A program made the translations under genes and the position numbers. The notes beneath the pieces are model-generated. The model was not told the origin of the DNA. It saw only the letters and a list, made by a program, of their open reading frames with translations, and made no database searches. Below are positions 25,691 through 37,710 of a DNA stretch of 64,000 nucleotides, in pieces; within the stretch, counting starts at the first letter, position 1, and the number at the start of each line of letters is the position of its first letter. Source of the DNA: Blastobasis lacticolella (lineage: Eukaryota > Arthropoda > Insecta > Lepidoptera > Blastobasidae); the NCBI GenBank assembly GCA_905147135.1, contig LR990048.1:11330563-11394562 (forward strand), in the 5' to 3' direction.

Positions 25691-26239
25691 ATCATTCCAC
25701 ACAATATTGCGTTTCTTGCTTGCCATTATACCCTCTCAATGGGAAAATCTAAAAGCTATCAAAAACCTATTTAACCACTCGCTTCAGTACCCATTCTGCA
25801 TAGAGAATGTTCAAATGGCTCTCATTTTTTCTTGGATAGCGTGATATTAAATTATGACGTCATTAAACTATATCTGCTTCCGTATCATTTAGCAGATAGG
25901 ACAAAGATGGAGGGGGCCATTGAAATATGACACCTGTTAACAGATCCCAAATCAAAGGTAACGGACTGTAACAGAAGTAACGGAAAAATACTTGCGAAAA
26001 ATAAACGCTACGCTCAGCTGAGATTGGAAATGTGTATATGAATTCTGTTGCCAAACGTTCCTAATCTTCATCAGGAAAAGTTTTCCCGTTATTTTCCATA
26101 CCAAATGTTTGGTACCTAGTAATATTATTGTTAACATATTTTAGGCACCGTGTTATACATATAATAATGCTCTTACGGTTAGGGAATACATCGTAATAAA
26201 GCCTCAGACGCAGAAAGCATTCAAACGATTTAAAGTCGC

Positions 26240-26400
26240 CTTAACCGTTATCCAATTTAGTCAGGTGCCCCTGAAGGTCATATGGCAGTCGCTCTACTCT
26301 AGTTACCTGATCTGCCAAATCCTGGATCATAGTCAAGGCGGGCCCTCGCACGCATGAGCACAACCGGGATATTGATGCGAAGATGATGATTATTAAATAT
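26240..26400 (+). mobile_element. SINE-A copy (body fragment)
   Basis: Family phrases are present from 'gttatccaatttagtcagg' to 'gatctgccaaatcctggatc', ending in an 'aagatgatgattatta' tail. Confidence 0.7.
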
Positions 26401-28310
26401 ATTAAATACTAATATTATAAAGAGAGAAGATTCGTATTTTTACCCGACTGCGACAGAATGGGTTACGTTTTTCGAGCGTACATTATGTTTATTTCTCTGA
26501 CACGGACTACCGTCGTAACCCATAACGGCTCAATGGATTTTAATATAATATACGAGTAAGGTGTCGTATTGCTCGCGCGACTGATACTGACGCCGCATAT
26601 TTTGACCTTGGAAAATATTGTTTTTCTAAAACCAATCGAGTGAAGTATCAATAAACTTTTTTCGCGCAGTTAGTGAATATCATAGCGTAGTATAACTTCT
26701 CATCAAGACCATTCCAAAGAGCCCAAACATGATTGGTTTATCGCGTTGCGTTCAGTAGTTTCTATGGCCACAGATAAAATAATATTAGCCAGCTTCCGTC
26801 ATCATCATTAGGCCAGCTGCTTGGTACCATATTATTGCATTGTCATCCAAATTACAAAGCTATACTTAGAAAATTGCTTAATTTAACGCCGAATAGTGGG
26901 TCAAATTAGGCTTGCAATATTTGTCCCGAACATACATACGCAGTTACAAACATTGCAAATTAAATAAAGCTTATAAAATACAGGTCTTAAAATTGCGATT
27001 TCAAAAATATACGTACACAACTTATTAACTTACTTATTTTTTTGCTTTTATTATTCTATATTTATTAGATATTAATTATTACGGGGTTTTTAGTTTTTGT
27101 ACTACTTATTGTATTTTTGTTTGTAAATAATAAACTCAAAAACTTCAATATCGATTTAAAAATTATTTCACTAATATAAAGCCACTTTATTCCCGAATGA
27201 CATAGGTTACCGCTACTGATGAACCGATCCAAGTATCTTTAAAAAAAAGAACTCTTAAGACAAAAATATAACAGATTATCGTCGACACAGTAGGTAATCA
27301 TCTATCAACAAGAACTATCGTACAAGTTCCGTCATACAAAGATATCTCCACGTTCTGCCGCTCCGAAGCCCGCAGTAAACAAGACAAAGCATAAAACACA
27401 GCGATATCGACTTCGGTATTTTGGTATCAAAAGCGAAGGGCTCGGATCCTCGTCGAAGTGTCGTAAAACGTCCTCCCGGGTCTGTGGCGGATGCGATTTT
27501 AAGATTTATGCTATCCCAAAACTTTGTATGGTATCGTTCGATACAGAGCGACGTTCTGGAAAATAGGAATTTCGCCCGCCATCTAAGCCCTCTTTCAGGT
27601 CAACCCTTTCACATAAATTCCGGTATAAAGCCCGCAATAATTAAATCAATGCCATTTAAAAGTAAACAGGAAAGGGCTTCTTTTGAGTGGGGTACCTACC
27701 ACGTACTATATTGTGTACGTTACATTCTCAATAGAAAATATTTAGTTTGTGCCTAGTAACACACAGGAGGTACCTGATATGGCAAACATCCATAGACTGC
27801 GGTACTGCTTATTGGTGGCAGTGGCTTTTGTGGTATAAAAAGTATTGTTCTAAAAATCTTTAGATTTCAGTCTCCTACAAAATAAAGAGGCATTTCCCTA
27901 TAAATATTTATTACACAAATAATATATTAATTATCTCTTGTGGAGTGAATAGGTGTCAAAATGTTACTTACAGCAGAATTTTCCGCTGGGAAATCGCTCC
28001 TCTAGGTACCAAGGGATTAACCGATTCGACCGTTCCCATTCGGACGGCACGCTCGCCTGAATTTCTGACAACCCCCATTTTTCATCCATTGAGGGTTGGA
28101 CGAAAAAAAAAGAAATACCTTCCTAAAAATGTCTCGGTCGGAAACTTTATTTTCATTTTTCAAGTCAACATCTGTAAATCAAAGTTGGGGCCTTTGCTCG
28201 GACCCAATCTGTGTGGCACATGTCACCAAAGATTTGGAGGAATGGGCGATAAAAATCATTTTTTATGTCTTACGTAAGCGTTACGTTGTCACACTTTTGT
28301 CTGAAATGAC
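26401..28310. other. Intergenic, no gene recognised
   Basis: Open frames at 27421-27756 and 27945-28277 are about 110 codons each. They lack conserved motifs, have unremarkable composition and no splice context, so I do not call them genes. The block 28000-28270 has balanced composition and could be conserved non-coding sequence. Confidence 0.4.
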
Positions 28311-29152
28311 GACCTGAGTGGTTCAGTTGGTTAACGTGCCGATCGCCACTCAGAGGTCCCGGGTTCGATTCCCGACCGAGCAGAAACTTAAATCATCATC
28401 ATCATCATCGTCTTAGCGCTTATCCCGGCTACAGCCAGGGTCCGCTTTCCTACTCAATCTTCTCCACTTCGGCACTCCCGGTCTTCGGCATCCTCTCGTC
28501 GTAAGCCGTTGGCTCTCGTTTTCGACTCAACGATTTCAATCCATCGCTACTTGGGTCGCCTATGGGGCCTCCTTCCTGATACCGGCAGATTCAGGCACCT
28601 ATTACCCACGTATCCCTGAGGCTTACGCAACACGTGACCAAACCAGCGCAGACGAGCCTCCTCGAAAGCTGCCACGGATGTACTCGTTACGTACTCGATC
28701 GAGTCGCGTAACTCTGCACATCCACTGCAGCATTTTTATTTCGTTGGCGTGAAGTTCGCGAACGTGTTTCGTCAGCGCTGGCCTTGTCTCACAGCCATAG
28801 AGCATTACCGGTCTAATTATACTCTTGTATGTATATGCCCTTTGAGCTTTACAGGGATTTTAGGGTCACAGGTGACTACCGTGAGTTCCCGCCATTTGCA
28901 GCTGCAGAGCTGCAGCTGCAGCTCAAGCTGCAGAGATTCGGAACTTGACTCGTGCATCGCGGATCCGAGGTATTTGGATTTATCTGTTCTATTGACAGCT
29001 TCGTTAGAAACTTAAATGATGGATAATAACTATGTATTTAAAACAATGATATGTGTAGTTTATCAGTTATCTAATACCCATAACACAAGCTTTGCTTATT
29101 TTGGGGCTAGATGGCGCTGTGCGAATTAGTCCAAGCATATTTATTTATTATT
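28311..29152 (+). mobile_element. SINE-B copy, split by an RTE insertion
   Basis: The tRNA-like head at 28311-28383 has an A-box-like 'tggttcagttggttaacg' and a perfect B box GGTTCGATTCC. The tail ('aacacaagctttgc', 'ggggctagatggcgctgt') resumes after the insertion at about 29018-29152. The same head occurs at 35275-35355 (minus), and head plus tail at 37540-37710. The missing acceptor-stem pairing argues against a functional tRNA gene. Confidence 0.75.
28394..29005 (-). mobile_element. 5'-truncated RTE-type LINE inserted into SINE-B
   Basis: The 612-bp insertion is flanked by the exact 12-bp duplication AGAAACTTAAAT (28382-28393 and 29006-29017). On the minus strand it encodes LYGCETRPALTKHVRELHAN and MLQWMCRVTRLDRVRNEYIR, which match the C-terminal region of RTE-clade proteins. 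It ends in a GAT-repeat tail, as RTE elements commonly do. A frameshift and one-sided truncation make it dead on arrival. Confidence 0.82.
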
Positions 29153-29154
29153 AT

Positions 29155-29510
29155 TTATCATCATCTTGGCGTTAATGTCCCGTTTGTGCTCTCGCGCACG
29201 AGGGCCCGGAGTTCGCCTTGACCATGATCCAGGATTTGGCAGGTCAGGTAATTACAGTGGAGCGACTGCCATCTGACCTCTATGACCTTGCTACCAGGGG
29301 AACCTGACCAGATTGGATCATGGTTACACATCCAGTCGCCTGAATGTGCAGGTTTCATCACGATGTTTTCCCTTACCGTAAGAACATCAGTTAGTATTCA
29401 ACAAATGTACATAATTCAGAAAACAGTAATTGCTACATGACCGGAGCGGGATTCGAACCCGGGACCTCTGGCTTACGAGTCCCTCGAGACTCTAACGCTC
29501 TTTTTATTTA
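29155..29510 (-). mobile_element. SINE-A, nearly full length
   Basis: On the minus strand a tRNA-like head (about 29435-29505) contains the B box GGGTTCGAATCC, followed by the shared body ('ccatgatccaatctggtc', 'ctggatcatggtcaagg') and a 'gccaagatgatgat' tail. It abuts the tail of the SINE-B copy, so it probably inserted at that element's A/T-rich end. Confidence 0.8.
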
Positions 29511-31974
29511 TTATTATTATTTAATATTATTTCGGATAATTTTCAAATATCCATTCACTCCTACTTTTCTTTAATATTGACGAGGTACCTATTTCACAAT
29601 CCCTGATTAACATTGATAACCTAATTGGGAGTGCACTTAGCTTCCAAGGGCGCTCATGAGTAGGTCATCAAGAGCGTAAAAACTCAATCAGCGCCTCCTG
29701 GCAGCGGCATTACCGAGACATCAGTCACGACGATCATTTATCTCGCTGAGCCTCGCACAGGAGGTGACACTTCCCTTAACTTACCTACTTAAGCGCAAGA
29801 GGTTTTTTCTTCCCATTACCTACCTACTAGAGTCGGCTATGTGAAACGAACAGCGTAGTGGTTTAGGTACGATTTCCTAGAAGAGCAATGTTGCAATATA
29901 GCGGCTGCGATTGGTTTTTGGTATGATCGAAAAATATTTTACATCGCCCTCGTTCGCATTTATTATTTGCATGGATATGTACAGTTGCCTAGTCAGAAAT
30001 TTGCAAAGCGCCGCGAAACTAAATTGAAGCCAATATTTTACTTTTAAAACTGGATGTCACATGCATTCGCACTCCACAAAATGAAAATGCTGAATGGGGT
30101 TTGGCTAACGAATTGCGTTTCTGTATTTTCACGAACTCGTTTGTTGTAGTAACGCAATCTGTTGATCTGTATGCAATACTATTAAAATATTTCATCTGAA
30201 ACAACAATGTACAGTACGAAGAAGTAATTAATGAACATCGGCTAGTTTCAATTTCGTATTTACATATACACATAAAACAGAAACGTCGCCGTGTACAAAT
30301 GACTCTTTTCTGAGTTATGTAAATAAGTATAAACACTTATCTATGCTCTTAAAGGTGAGAGAAAACGTCGCGATGAAACCTGCGTATTCCGGTGTCTAGA
30401 TGAGTAACCGCATGATCCAATCTGGTCAGGTTCCTCTGTTAACAGGGTCACGGAAGTCAAATGGCAGTCGTTCCACTGTAGTTACTTGATCTGCCAAATC
30501 CTGAGCACACGAAAACCAAGATGGCTATAAGACAGATACGTTGTAACCATACGACGATATGTTTACCGTCAAAATATGTAATTCAGATCCAGGAGAACGA
30601 GAGAGTACATACTAAATTTAGAAACTAAATAAATGCTTTTAGCCCCGAATGTATGTATGCAAAGCGTTTTCAATGAAACCGATGTCCTTTCCCAGAATCC
30701 ATTTATCCATTTAAATCGAACTTAAATAGTTCTAGTCTAGCCGCCGAAACGCAAATCTGTGAACTGTATTATTTCTAAATGTATGACGTTGTAAAGATTA
30801 AATATTAGGTATTTTAACAGAACCGACCACATTTACCTATAAGTATTATATAAAATCTTCCTTTCCATTTCGCTCGGGCAACGAATGAGTTCAACTTATT
30901 CCCAACAAAACATTAAACACTTCTCAATTTTAATCTGATATTGCGGTTCTTCGTGTTATTCTTGCGAAACTTTCCCGACGCAACAAGGTCGTTGTGGGAG
31001 CGTAAAAACAAATTTCCAGATAAGGAGCTTACGAACCGAAATAGGGGAGTACTTAGGAACCAACTTTACAACGTTGGCGTATTTTGGGTCAAGAGTGTAG
31101 GGTGAGGGGCGATCGGGAATTAAGTCCTTGCCTCAACTCAACACAATGGGTATCACTACGCTAACGGGCTCTCGAGGAGCCGATCAAAACTGATTCGAGA
31201 ACGCGTTCGAGTGAGTAAAAGGTTTATTAAACTTCGTCGAGTACCCTTTCTGGGTAATGAATATGGCTTCACGGCTTCAACTCGAATGTTTAATCACTTT
31301 GCCATGGCGCTGTCTTGGTGGTGAAAATTGTATTCTTATCTTCGAGTAAGTATAGAGATTTTATTTAATAGTCAAAGATTTTTATTTATTAAAAATATAT
31401 TTTCGAATAGTAATTTTCCCTGATAACACGCAAGTGTTTATTAGTTTGGGAAGGTAATATAGGTCTATTTAACAAGACATTAATAAAACGATTTCCAACA
31501 GTGGCAGCGATTTAGGGAATAAGTTGTATTAGTAGATTAGGATTGTTGGTTAATTTGGTTTTAGTTGGATGCTTAATTAAGTTTTTATATTTATTTAGTC
31601 TTTTATTTTTGTATTTTGTTCTATATGTTGAAGAAAAATCAGGAAAATGCAAATAACCCCAGGCAAAATAAATATCTTGCATTCCAAGCAAATGTATCGG
31701 GAAAGAATCATCTAAACAATGATCAATCCAGCCTGTACCCGCCATCCAGTGCAGGCTTCCTCCGCGGCTCAGGCTGAGGCTTCCTCAGATGAAACCCCTA
31801 TGATTTCTCTACGTGGCGTGAATAATTCAATATCTCATCCAATCTCACAAAATTAAAATGAATACTTTTACTAGATATTTTAAACCCGACTAAAGCTAGG
31901 GTATTAAATGTTGAAGTGTGTATATGTATGTCTGCTACAGCATCGTAACTCGTAGTGGATCAATGCTGATGTGT
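29511..31974. other. Intergenic; one SINE-A fragment
   Basis: A SINE-A body fragment lies at about 30400-30520 on the plus strand. No exon is recognised in the rest. The frame at 30019-30336 (minus) has no motif I know. Confidence 0.5.
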
Positions 31975-33915
31975 GGATCAATGCTGTCCGCGTCCGTAGG
32001 CGAAGCCCACTTTGGGCTTCATGACTCTAGATACCCTACACGTGATCCCCGGGTAGTGCAAAATGGACAGCACTCTCTCCGGTGGTAGGCTTCGGCCGTG
32101 GCTGGTCACCACCCTCCAGGCGAACGCGTCGTCAAGCGTCCCAGCCGTGGTTCGTTGCGATGTCTGGAGTAGCCGTCTAGGAGGATGGGTCAGGACTGTT
32201 GTGTTCATTCTGCGTAACCGTCTTTTTCTTGATGCTCACCAGTCCCGTACGGGGTGCCTGGCTTCGGAGGGCAGCGGGATCCGAAGCGGCCGACCGTAGA
32301 TAGTTGGGGGCCCAAGTAGCTGGTTAGCCACCAGTGAAAGGCTGCCCCGCCATCTTACGAAAAATCCCAGATTGCTCTACCTTGCCGGTTGGCGACCGGG
32401 TGGGAGGGCCAGGTAGCCAATCTGGGGGGGTTCGGGCGTTCCCGCGGTTCGCGTCAGGCACCTTCCCGTGCGGTATTGGTGAGCATGTTTGCTGGTAGGC
32501 CGAGCGCTACCTCGTCCAACTGCCATCGTCCTACAACAACCTCTTCACACTCCCAATATGACCCACAACAAAATGAGAAATGTTAAACAGCGGCTGCACT
32601 CCCTTCCACTCAAAGTGCACCTCACTAACATCCGAGGCCTGCACTCAAATCTCGATGCAGTCCACTACCACCTTGAGACTGAAAAACCGCCGCTGCTGTT
32701 CCTCACTGAGACGCAGATCAGATGTCCGACTGACGCGGCGTACCTCAGCTACCCAGGGTATACTCTCGAGCACAGGTTTGTACCTCGTGCCGGAGTCTGT
32801 GTGTACGCTCGTGAAGACATCTGCATTCGGATTTAAGAGAGGTAGGGCATAGCGGGGTATCTCGTTCGAATTGGAGCCGCCCTACTAGGGAAGTACCTCC
32901 ACCTTACAGAATATCGCAGCTAAATAATACTCTTTTAAATAGTATTGTGTTTCTGCCGGTGAGTAAGGTTTCCAGTGCTCCATGGGGTGGGGATTTGGGG
33001 AACCGTGGCTTTGGCAGTGGAGTGGCATTTGCTTTTTGCTGCCAGAGCAACGTGTTATATAGGTGGGCAACGCATTAGCGATACTCTTGGTGTTGCTAAT
33101 GTCTATAGGCAGTGGTGACCACTTTCCATCAGGTGGCCCGCTTGCCTGTTTGCCTACCGTATGACATTAAAAAAAAAAAAAAAAAAAAAATTCGGCGTCT
33201 AAGGAGCTTTGAGGGGTCTAGTTTCTCTATTGTATGGTTGCTGGTGGATACAGGTCAAGTGCAAATCCTGTATGCTTGCATATACCGATCGCACAGCGGT
33301 GATTAGGAGACGACTCGCCTATGTAACCATCTCGTAGAAGTGGCGGATGAAGCGAGGGAACGTTACCCCGCGGCGCAGCTAGTCATTCTGGGGGATTTCA
33401 ATGCCCACCACCAAGAGTGGCTTTTCCCATACCAGGTGACGGATCATGCTGGGAGAGAGGCACATAAACTAGCTCTGACGCTGGATCTCACTCAGCTGGT
33501 AAACTGTGCCACGAGGGTACCTGATGTTGGCTCCCATACCGCCAATTGCTTAGACCTTCTGCTGACAACTGATACGGACAGGCACTCAGTATCGGTTTCT
33601 TCACCGCTGGGTACATCTGATCATTGTCTGGTGAAATCTGTATCCGTTTATTCCCCACCCGAAAAAACCCCATGCAACCTCCGACGGGTGCTCCAGCTAT
33701 CCGCACGAGTCGTTTTGGCTCGACCTTTATAATGCGTACGGCTAAGGAATGGAACACGTTGCCTGCGAGTGTGTTCCCTGATCAATTTAATCTGGATGCC
33801 TTCAAGGCTAGAGTGAGTAGGCTGTTACAAGACGGGCATGCTTCATCTTCGACCGCATCGTCACTTACCAACAGGTGAGATGGCGGTCAAATGCCTGTCT
33901 TATCATACATAAAAA
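31975..33915 (+). mobile_element. Jockey/CR1-like LINE, endonuclease kept, RT deleted
   Basis: After a 5' leader (31975-32550) the frame carries APE-type endonuclease landmarks: LTNIRGLHSNL, LFLTETQI, GDFNAHHQEW and LGTSDHCLV. It then jumps directly to the extreme C-terminus (RFGSTFIMRTAKEWNTLPAS), a 3' UTR and an A-rich tail near 33910. The whole reverse transcriptase is missing. A poly-A insertion splits the endonuclease at 32831-33189. The leader is about the same as that of the minus-strand copy at 43085-46329. Confidence 0.85.
32825..33195 (+). mobile_element. SINE-like insertion with poly-A tail in the LINE endonuclease
   Basis: The insertion 32831-33189 ends in an A-run of over 20 bases and is bounded by the short duplication ATTCGG (32825-32830 and 33190-33195). 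Removing it rejoins the endonuclease frame. Its 3' half is the reverse complement of 4216-4440. A weak B-box-like GTTCGAATTGG near its start hints at a tRNA-derived head, but this is uncertain. Confidence 0.75.
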
Positions 33916-34569
33916 AAAGTATTTTTCTTACATTTAAAGTTTTTAAATTAATTATAACGAAGCAAATTAGTCCAGGATAGGAAGAGGTGGCGATCTCTGG
34001 TGGCAGCGGCCAAGATCCACTTTGGGTCGCTGAGCCAGCGCAGTAAGTAAGTAAATTAGTCCACTACTCACACAAGCGTAATGATGAATGTGTTTTCTGT
34101 GGCAGCTATAGTTATCTGGCCTTTACGTTAGTGCTACTTGCAATACTGCTCTGCCGGAATCCACTTGGCCTTTGAAATATGATCGTTGTATTCAAATACA
34201 GGCTCAGCTGGCTATTTGGTTCACAGATACGTGTGTACGTCACAACTTCAGAAGTTAGTGTAGAGTTTAAACGTAGATACGCCCGTCGAGTGCGCCTAGG
34301 GGTCATATCCAACTGTCAAACGGGGAAATTTACTCTCAGTATCAGCGTGGGTTATGATTTACGTATCCCAGTCCCGTTGTAGAAGGATTTTGGGAATTAG
34401 ATGATCTGTTAAACGTTTTAAAGATATAAACAAGCGTAGAGCGTATTAAGTTATTCTCAGCTACTACTAGCTTGAATGTGCTTGTGATTTTGCGGGTTTA
34501 CTTCTACACCGTACGGTTGCAATATAATGTCCTATCTATTTCAAGATCCACCAAATTTTATATTATAAT

Positions 34570-34835
34570 CAAATCATCATCTTGGCGTTAATGTCCCGGT
34601 TGTGCTCTCACGCACGAGGGGCCCGGGTTCCGCCTTGACCATTATCCAAAATCTGGCCGGTCAGGTAATTACAGTGGACCGACTGCCATCTGACCTGCAT
34701 GACCCTGCTACCAGGGGAACCTGACCAGATTGGATCATGGTTAAACATCCAGTCGCCTTAATGTGCGACACGATGTGTGTGTCACGATGTTTTCCCTCAC
34801 CGTAAGAGCATCGGTTAGTGTTCAACTAATAGCAA
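34570..34835 (-). mobile_element. SINE-A copy
   Basis: The family body is present in reverse ('catcttggcgttaatgtccc', 'gaacctgaccagattggatc') and the terminus is 'ccctcaccgtaagagcatcg'. Sequence at 34920-35050 with 'gaaacccagccgggatcgat' may be another tRNA-like head. Confidence 0.7.
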
Positions 34836-35274
34836 AAGTAAATAAGAAGTTAGTCCAGAATTTCCGGAGGCTCGTGATAAGGTTAAATGCTAAAAATATA
34901 ATGACAAGCACACAAAAACAATTGGTAAAATTTACATTTCGAAATCGAGGTCGAAACCCAGCCGGGATCGATCTAGCGACCCTCGATATAGCAGACATGT
35001 GTGTAACCACTGTGCTCCCGTTTGCAAATCACTGTGGCCACGTCCAACAATCGGACAAATCGGATTTGCTTCGTCTCACAAGCAATACCTTTATCTAAGC
35101 GGTTCAGCGCCAAGAAATTTATAACAATAGAAAATCTTTTGTATCATTTATGCACACCTGGCGTACGGGTTCATATTTTTTTATAATAGAGGCATGCTAA
35201 CGAGCAAGAGAGTCACCTGATTTTAGTAAGGCTAAAAAATAATTAATAAATATGCTTGCTTACTTAGACAATTC

Positions 35275-35355
35275 ACACAGCGCGCCGGGATCGAACCCGG
35301 GACCTCTGCGTGGCAAACCCGTTATGTTAACCATCTGAACCACTCAGGTCGTGTT
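35275..35355 (-). mobile_element. SINE-B head (tRNA-like)
   Basis: On the minus strand CGACCTGAGTGGTTCAGATG leads to a B box GGTTCGATCCC. It is the same family head as 28311-28383. Arms do not pair into a full cloverleaf and no discriminator/terminator context is seen, so it is a SINE and not a tRNA gene. Confidence 0.7.
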
Positions 35356-35469
35356 TTTCTTCCCTATACTTTGAGTAAATCGAATCCCATTATAATATTT
35401 TAGTCAAAGAGTCTCTCTCTCTTCACGTTGTACCTGTGCTTCATTACTGAGAGTTATAAATCCTATCAG

Positions 35470-36030
35470 AATACATCTGCTCTTGGACGATGTTACGCCA
35501 GTCCTTGGCGTTGTGCAAGGCACTGTGCAAGGCACTGTGCCGATCTATCGTTAATGTGGCGCGAACATGGTCAGTCCATCGCATGTGGCTCTGGCAGGTA
35601 TTTTTCCGTCGATCTTGTCTATGGCCATTAACTGTTCTACCTTTTGCCCGTCTTTCCTGAATATATGTCCGAAAATCTTCATGACGCGATGAAAACAGAT
35701 AATCGATAAGCGGGTCTTAATGTCGAGCTCTCGCACAGTTGACGTGTATTGAGCTCTCGCAGTAGTACAGAACACGTACCACAGGATTTGCAGCATTTTC
35801 CTCCAACATTACCTCGATCGGCCTTCTTCATTATCCACGTATCAGATCTATAAAACCAGGGTATTTACTACTCTAATTATGTTTAGATTTCTCTGGTTTG
35901 TCAATAATTTCTGTAGCGCTCGTAGCCAATTTGTCGCGGAATTTCCATCTAGCATGAGTCGTTGTTGCTGATATTTGAACCCAGGTATATGAAGTCATCA
36001 ATAGTCTTTTTTGATTGAATCTTCTCGGTG
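35470..36030 (-). mobile_element. RTE-like LINE fragment
   Basis: The minus-strand frame 35551-35796 contains IKTRLSIICFHRVMKIFGHI and then FRKDGQKVEQLMAIDKIDGK, which matches the C-terminal stretch of RTE-clade proteins. Upstream text continues in broken frames. Neither core reverse transcriptase nor 5' end is present. Confidence 0.7.
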
Positions 36031-36071
36031 ATTTCTACTTACCTGCTAAGTGATTGATATATCAAGTATCT

Positions 36072-36110
36072 ACCTAGGTCTTAGATCAGATGATCTAAGA
36101 CCACCTAGGT
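36072..36110. repeat. Imperfect hairpin
   Basis: ACCTAGG-TCTTAGATCA pairs with TGATCTAAGACCACCTAGGT around a minimal loop, with a small bulge. No gene context. Confidence 0.6.
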
Positions 36111-37539
36111 AATAATTAAGCGAATAAAACAAAGAGGTAATTACACGACAAACTTTTTGCACACTACCTTTTCTTGTAGAACATTTCCACGGCCAAGGGC
36201 ACTAAACTAAATAACCTACATATTAAAATAGGCAATTACCTAAAGTATCACCAACCCCTTTTACCCCTCAGTACACACGAAAACACATAGCCCACGACGT
36301 CCAGTCCCAACCGCCACTGCTCTGAATATTTAACCACTCTGTTAATTTTTGTTAAAAGCCCCTGAATAAAGAATAGGAACTCCGAAGGTACCTAGTTGGA
36401 ATACAACTGCTATTAATTATTAGCTACTTGAGTAGAGGGGGCGAAGAGGGTAAAAACGAAGGAGTAAGAACTATGTACTCAGACGTTTACTCAGCTGTTG
36501 TACTTAAAGTCTGTTTATACATATGTGCAAAAATTTACCATTTATTGTATACAATATTGTTACAAATCTATATGACATAATATGTCAGATACAATAGGCC
36601 AACCTATTTCTTTCAATAAAGAAATTTCTTCCAATAGACCTACAGCAAAGATATCGTGATTATTAAGCTACCTGATTATTAAATATTACATTTCAGAGAT
36701 GACCAGTATCTCTAGCGAGTTGCTTTCCCCGGAACAGTATACCAAAACGACTTTCTGATTACGGGGCCTCCCGCAAACGATTAGGGATATATAGGTTCAT
36801 GAACGAGAGCCTTGAAGGTCCGCGATGTAAGTTTCCGCAAACTCATCTGTCCACAAAGCTCGACCGCACGGACCAAATTACATCATTTACCTATCCTTCA
36901 TCACGTATCTTATAGGTACGTACTAATAGAAAAAGGTTTGGGTGCGGTTTACGTGATTACGAGGAATGAATAATAGTTTCGAAGTTTCACAAAATTATCA
37001 AAAATGTTACGTAGTACGTGGACTGGAGAGTTTTACCATCAGGTGGAGCTGCTTGAGCTTGAGTCACTGAGTAGCTTGTAAGTTAATGCGAATAGATCGA
37101 GTGCCACCTGATTTGTCAAGCCTTGGATCATGGTCAAGGTGGACCACGGGCCTTAGCGCGCTAGAGCACAACCGAGACCTTAACGCCAAGATGATTCAGA
37201 TACAGGGCCAACAAACTCACCACCAAGGACGCCAACGACCGAACGAAGTGGACAAGGAGAATTAGGGCCCGGCGGTCCCTCGCGTTCAACCGGGATTGAT
37301 GTAGGGAATCCAGGATGATAATGATTGTGGTATCCAAATGTAGCATATTTGGAGCGTGTCTGTTTGAGCTATTCGTAAATCGCAACCTCCTAGCTGTCTC
37401 TGTATTATTCTTAACTCCTTTCGTTCGATATAAGTCAAATATCTTAATAAACTCAAATTAATTAATTATTGTGATTTCCCAGTATATTACAATGATCATG
37501 AGACAGAGTAAATCATCAACCCTTATCATCATCGTATAC

Positions 37540-37710
37540 TACCGTAGTCGGTTAACCAACTAAATGCCGGGTTTGATTCCCGGCCGGGCAGAAATTGAAA
37601 TGGTAATTTTCAATTTCCATTACAGGCCCGGGTGTTGTTAACACAAGCTTTGCTGACGTTGGGGCTAAATGGCGCTATAAATTGTCCTAGCATAATTACT
37701 TATTATTATT
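37540..37710 (+). mobile_element. SINE-B copy
   Basis: A degraded head with the B-box-like GGTTTGATTCCC is followed by the family tail ('gttaacacaagctttgctga', 'ggggctaaatggcgctat'). Confidence 0.65.

Noticed and set aside
27421..28277. Two ~110-codon plus-strand frames as host genes
   Set aside because: No recognisable motif, weak composition and no splice partners visible.
28311..28383. Possible functional tRNA gene
   Set aside because: A and B boxes are present, but the acceptor stem does not pair and the same head is attached to a dispersed tail elsewhere (35.3 and 37.6 kb); it is a SINE head.
33340..33732. Host nuclease gene with GDFN and SDH motifs
   Set aside because: The motifs are those of a LINE APE endonuclease, continuous with the LINE leader and tail.
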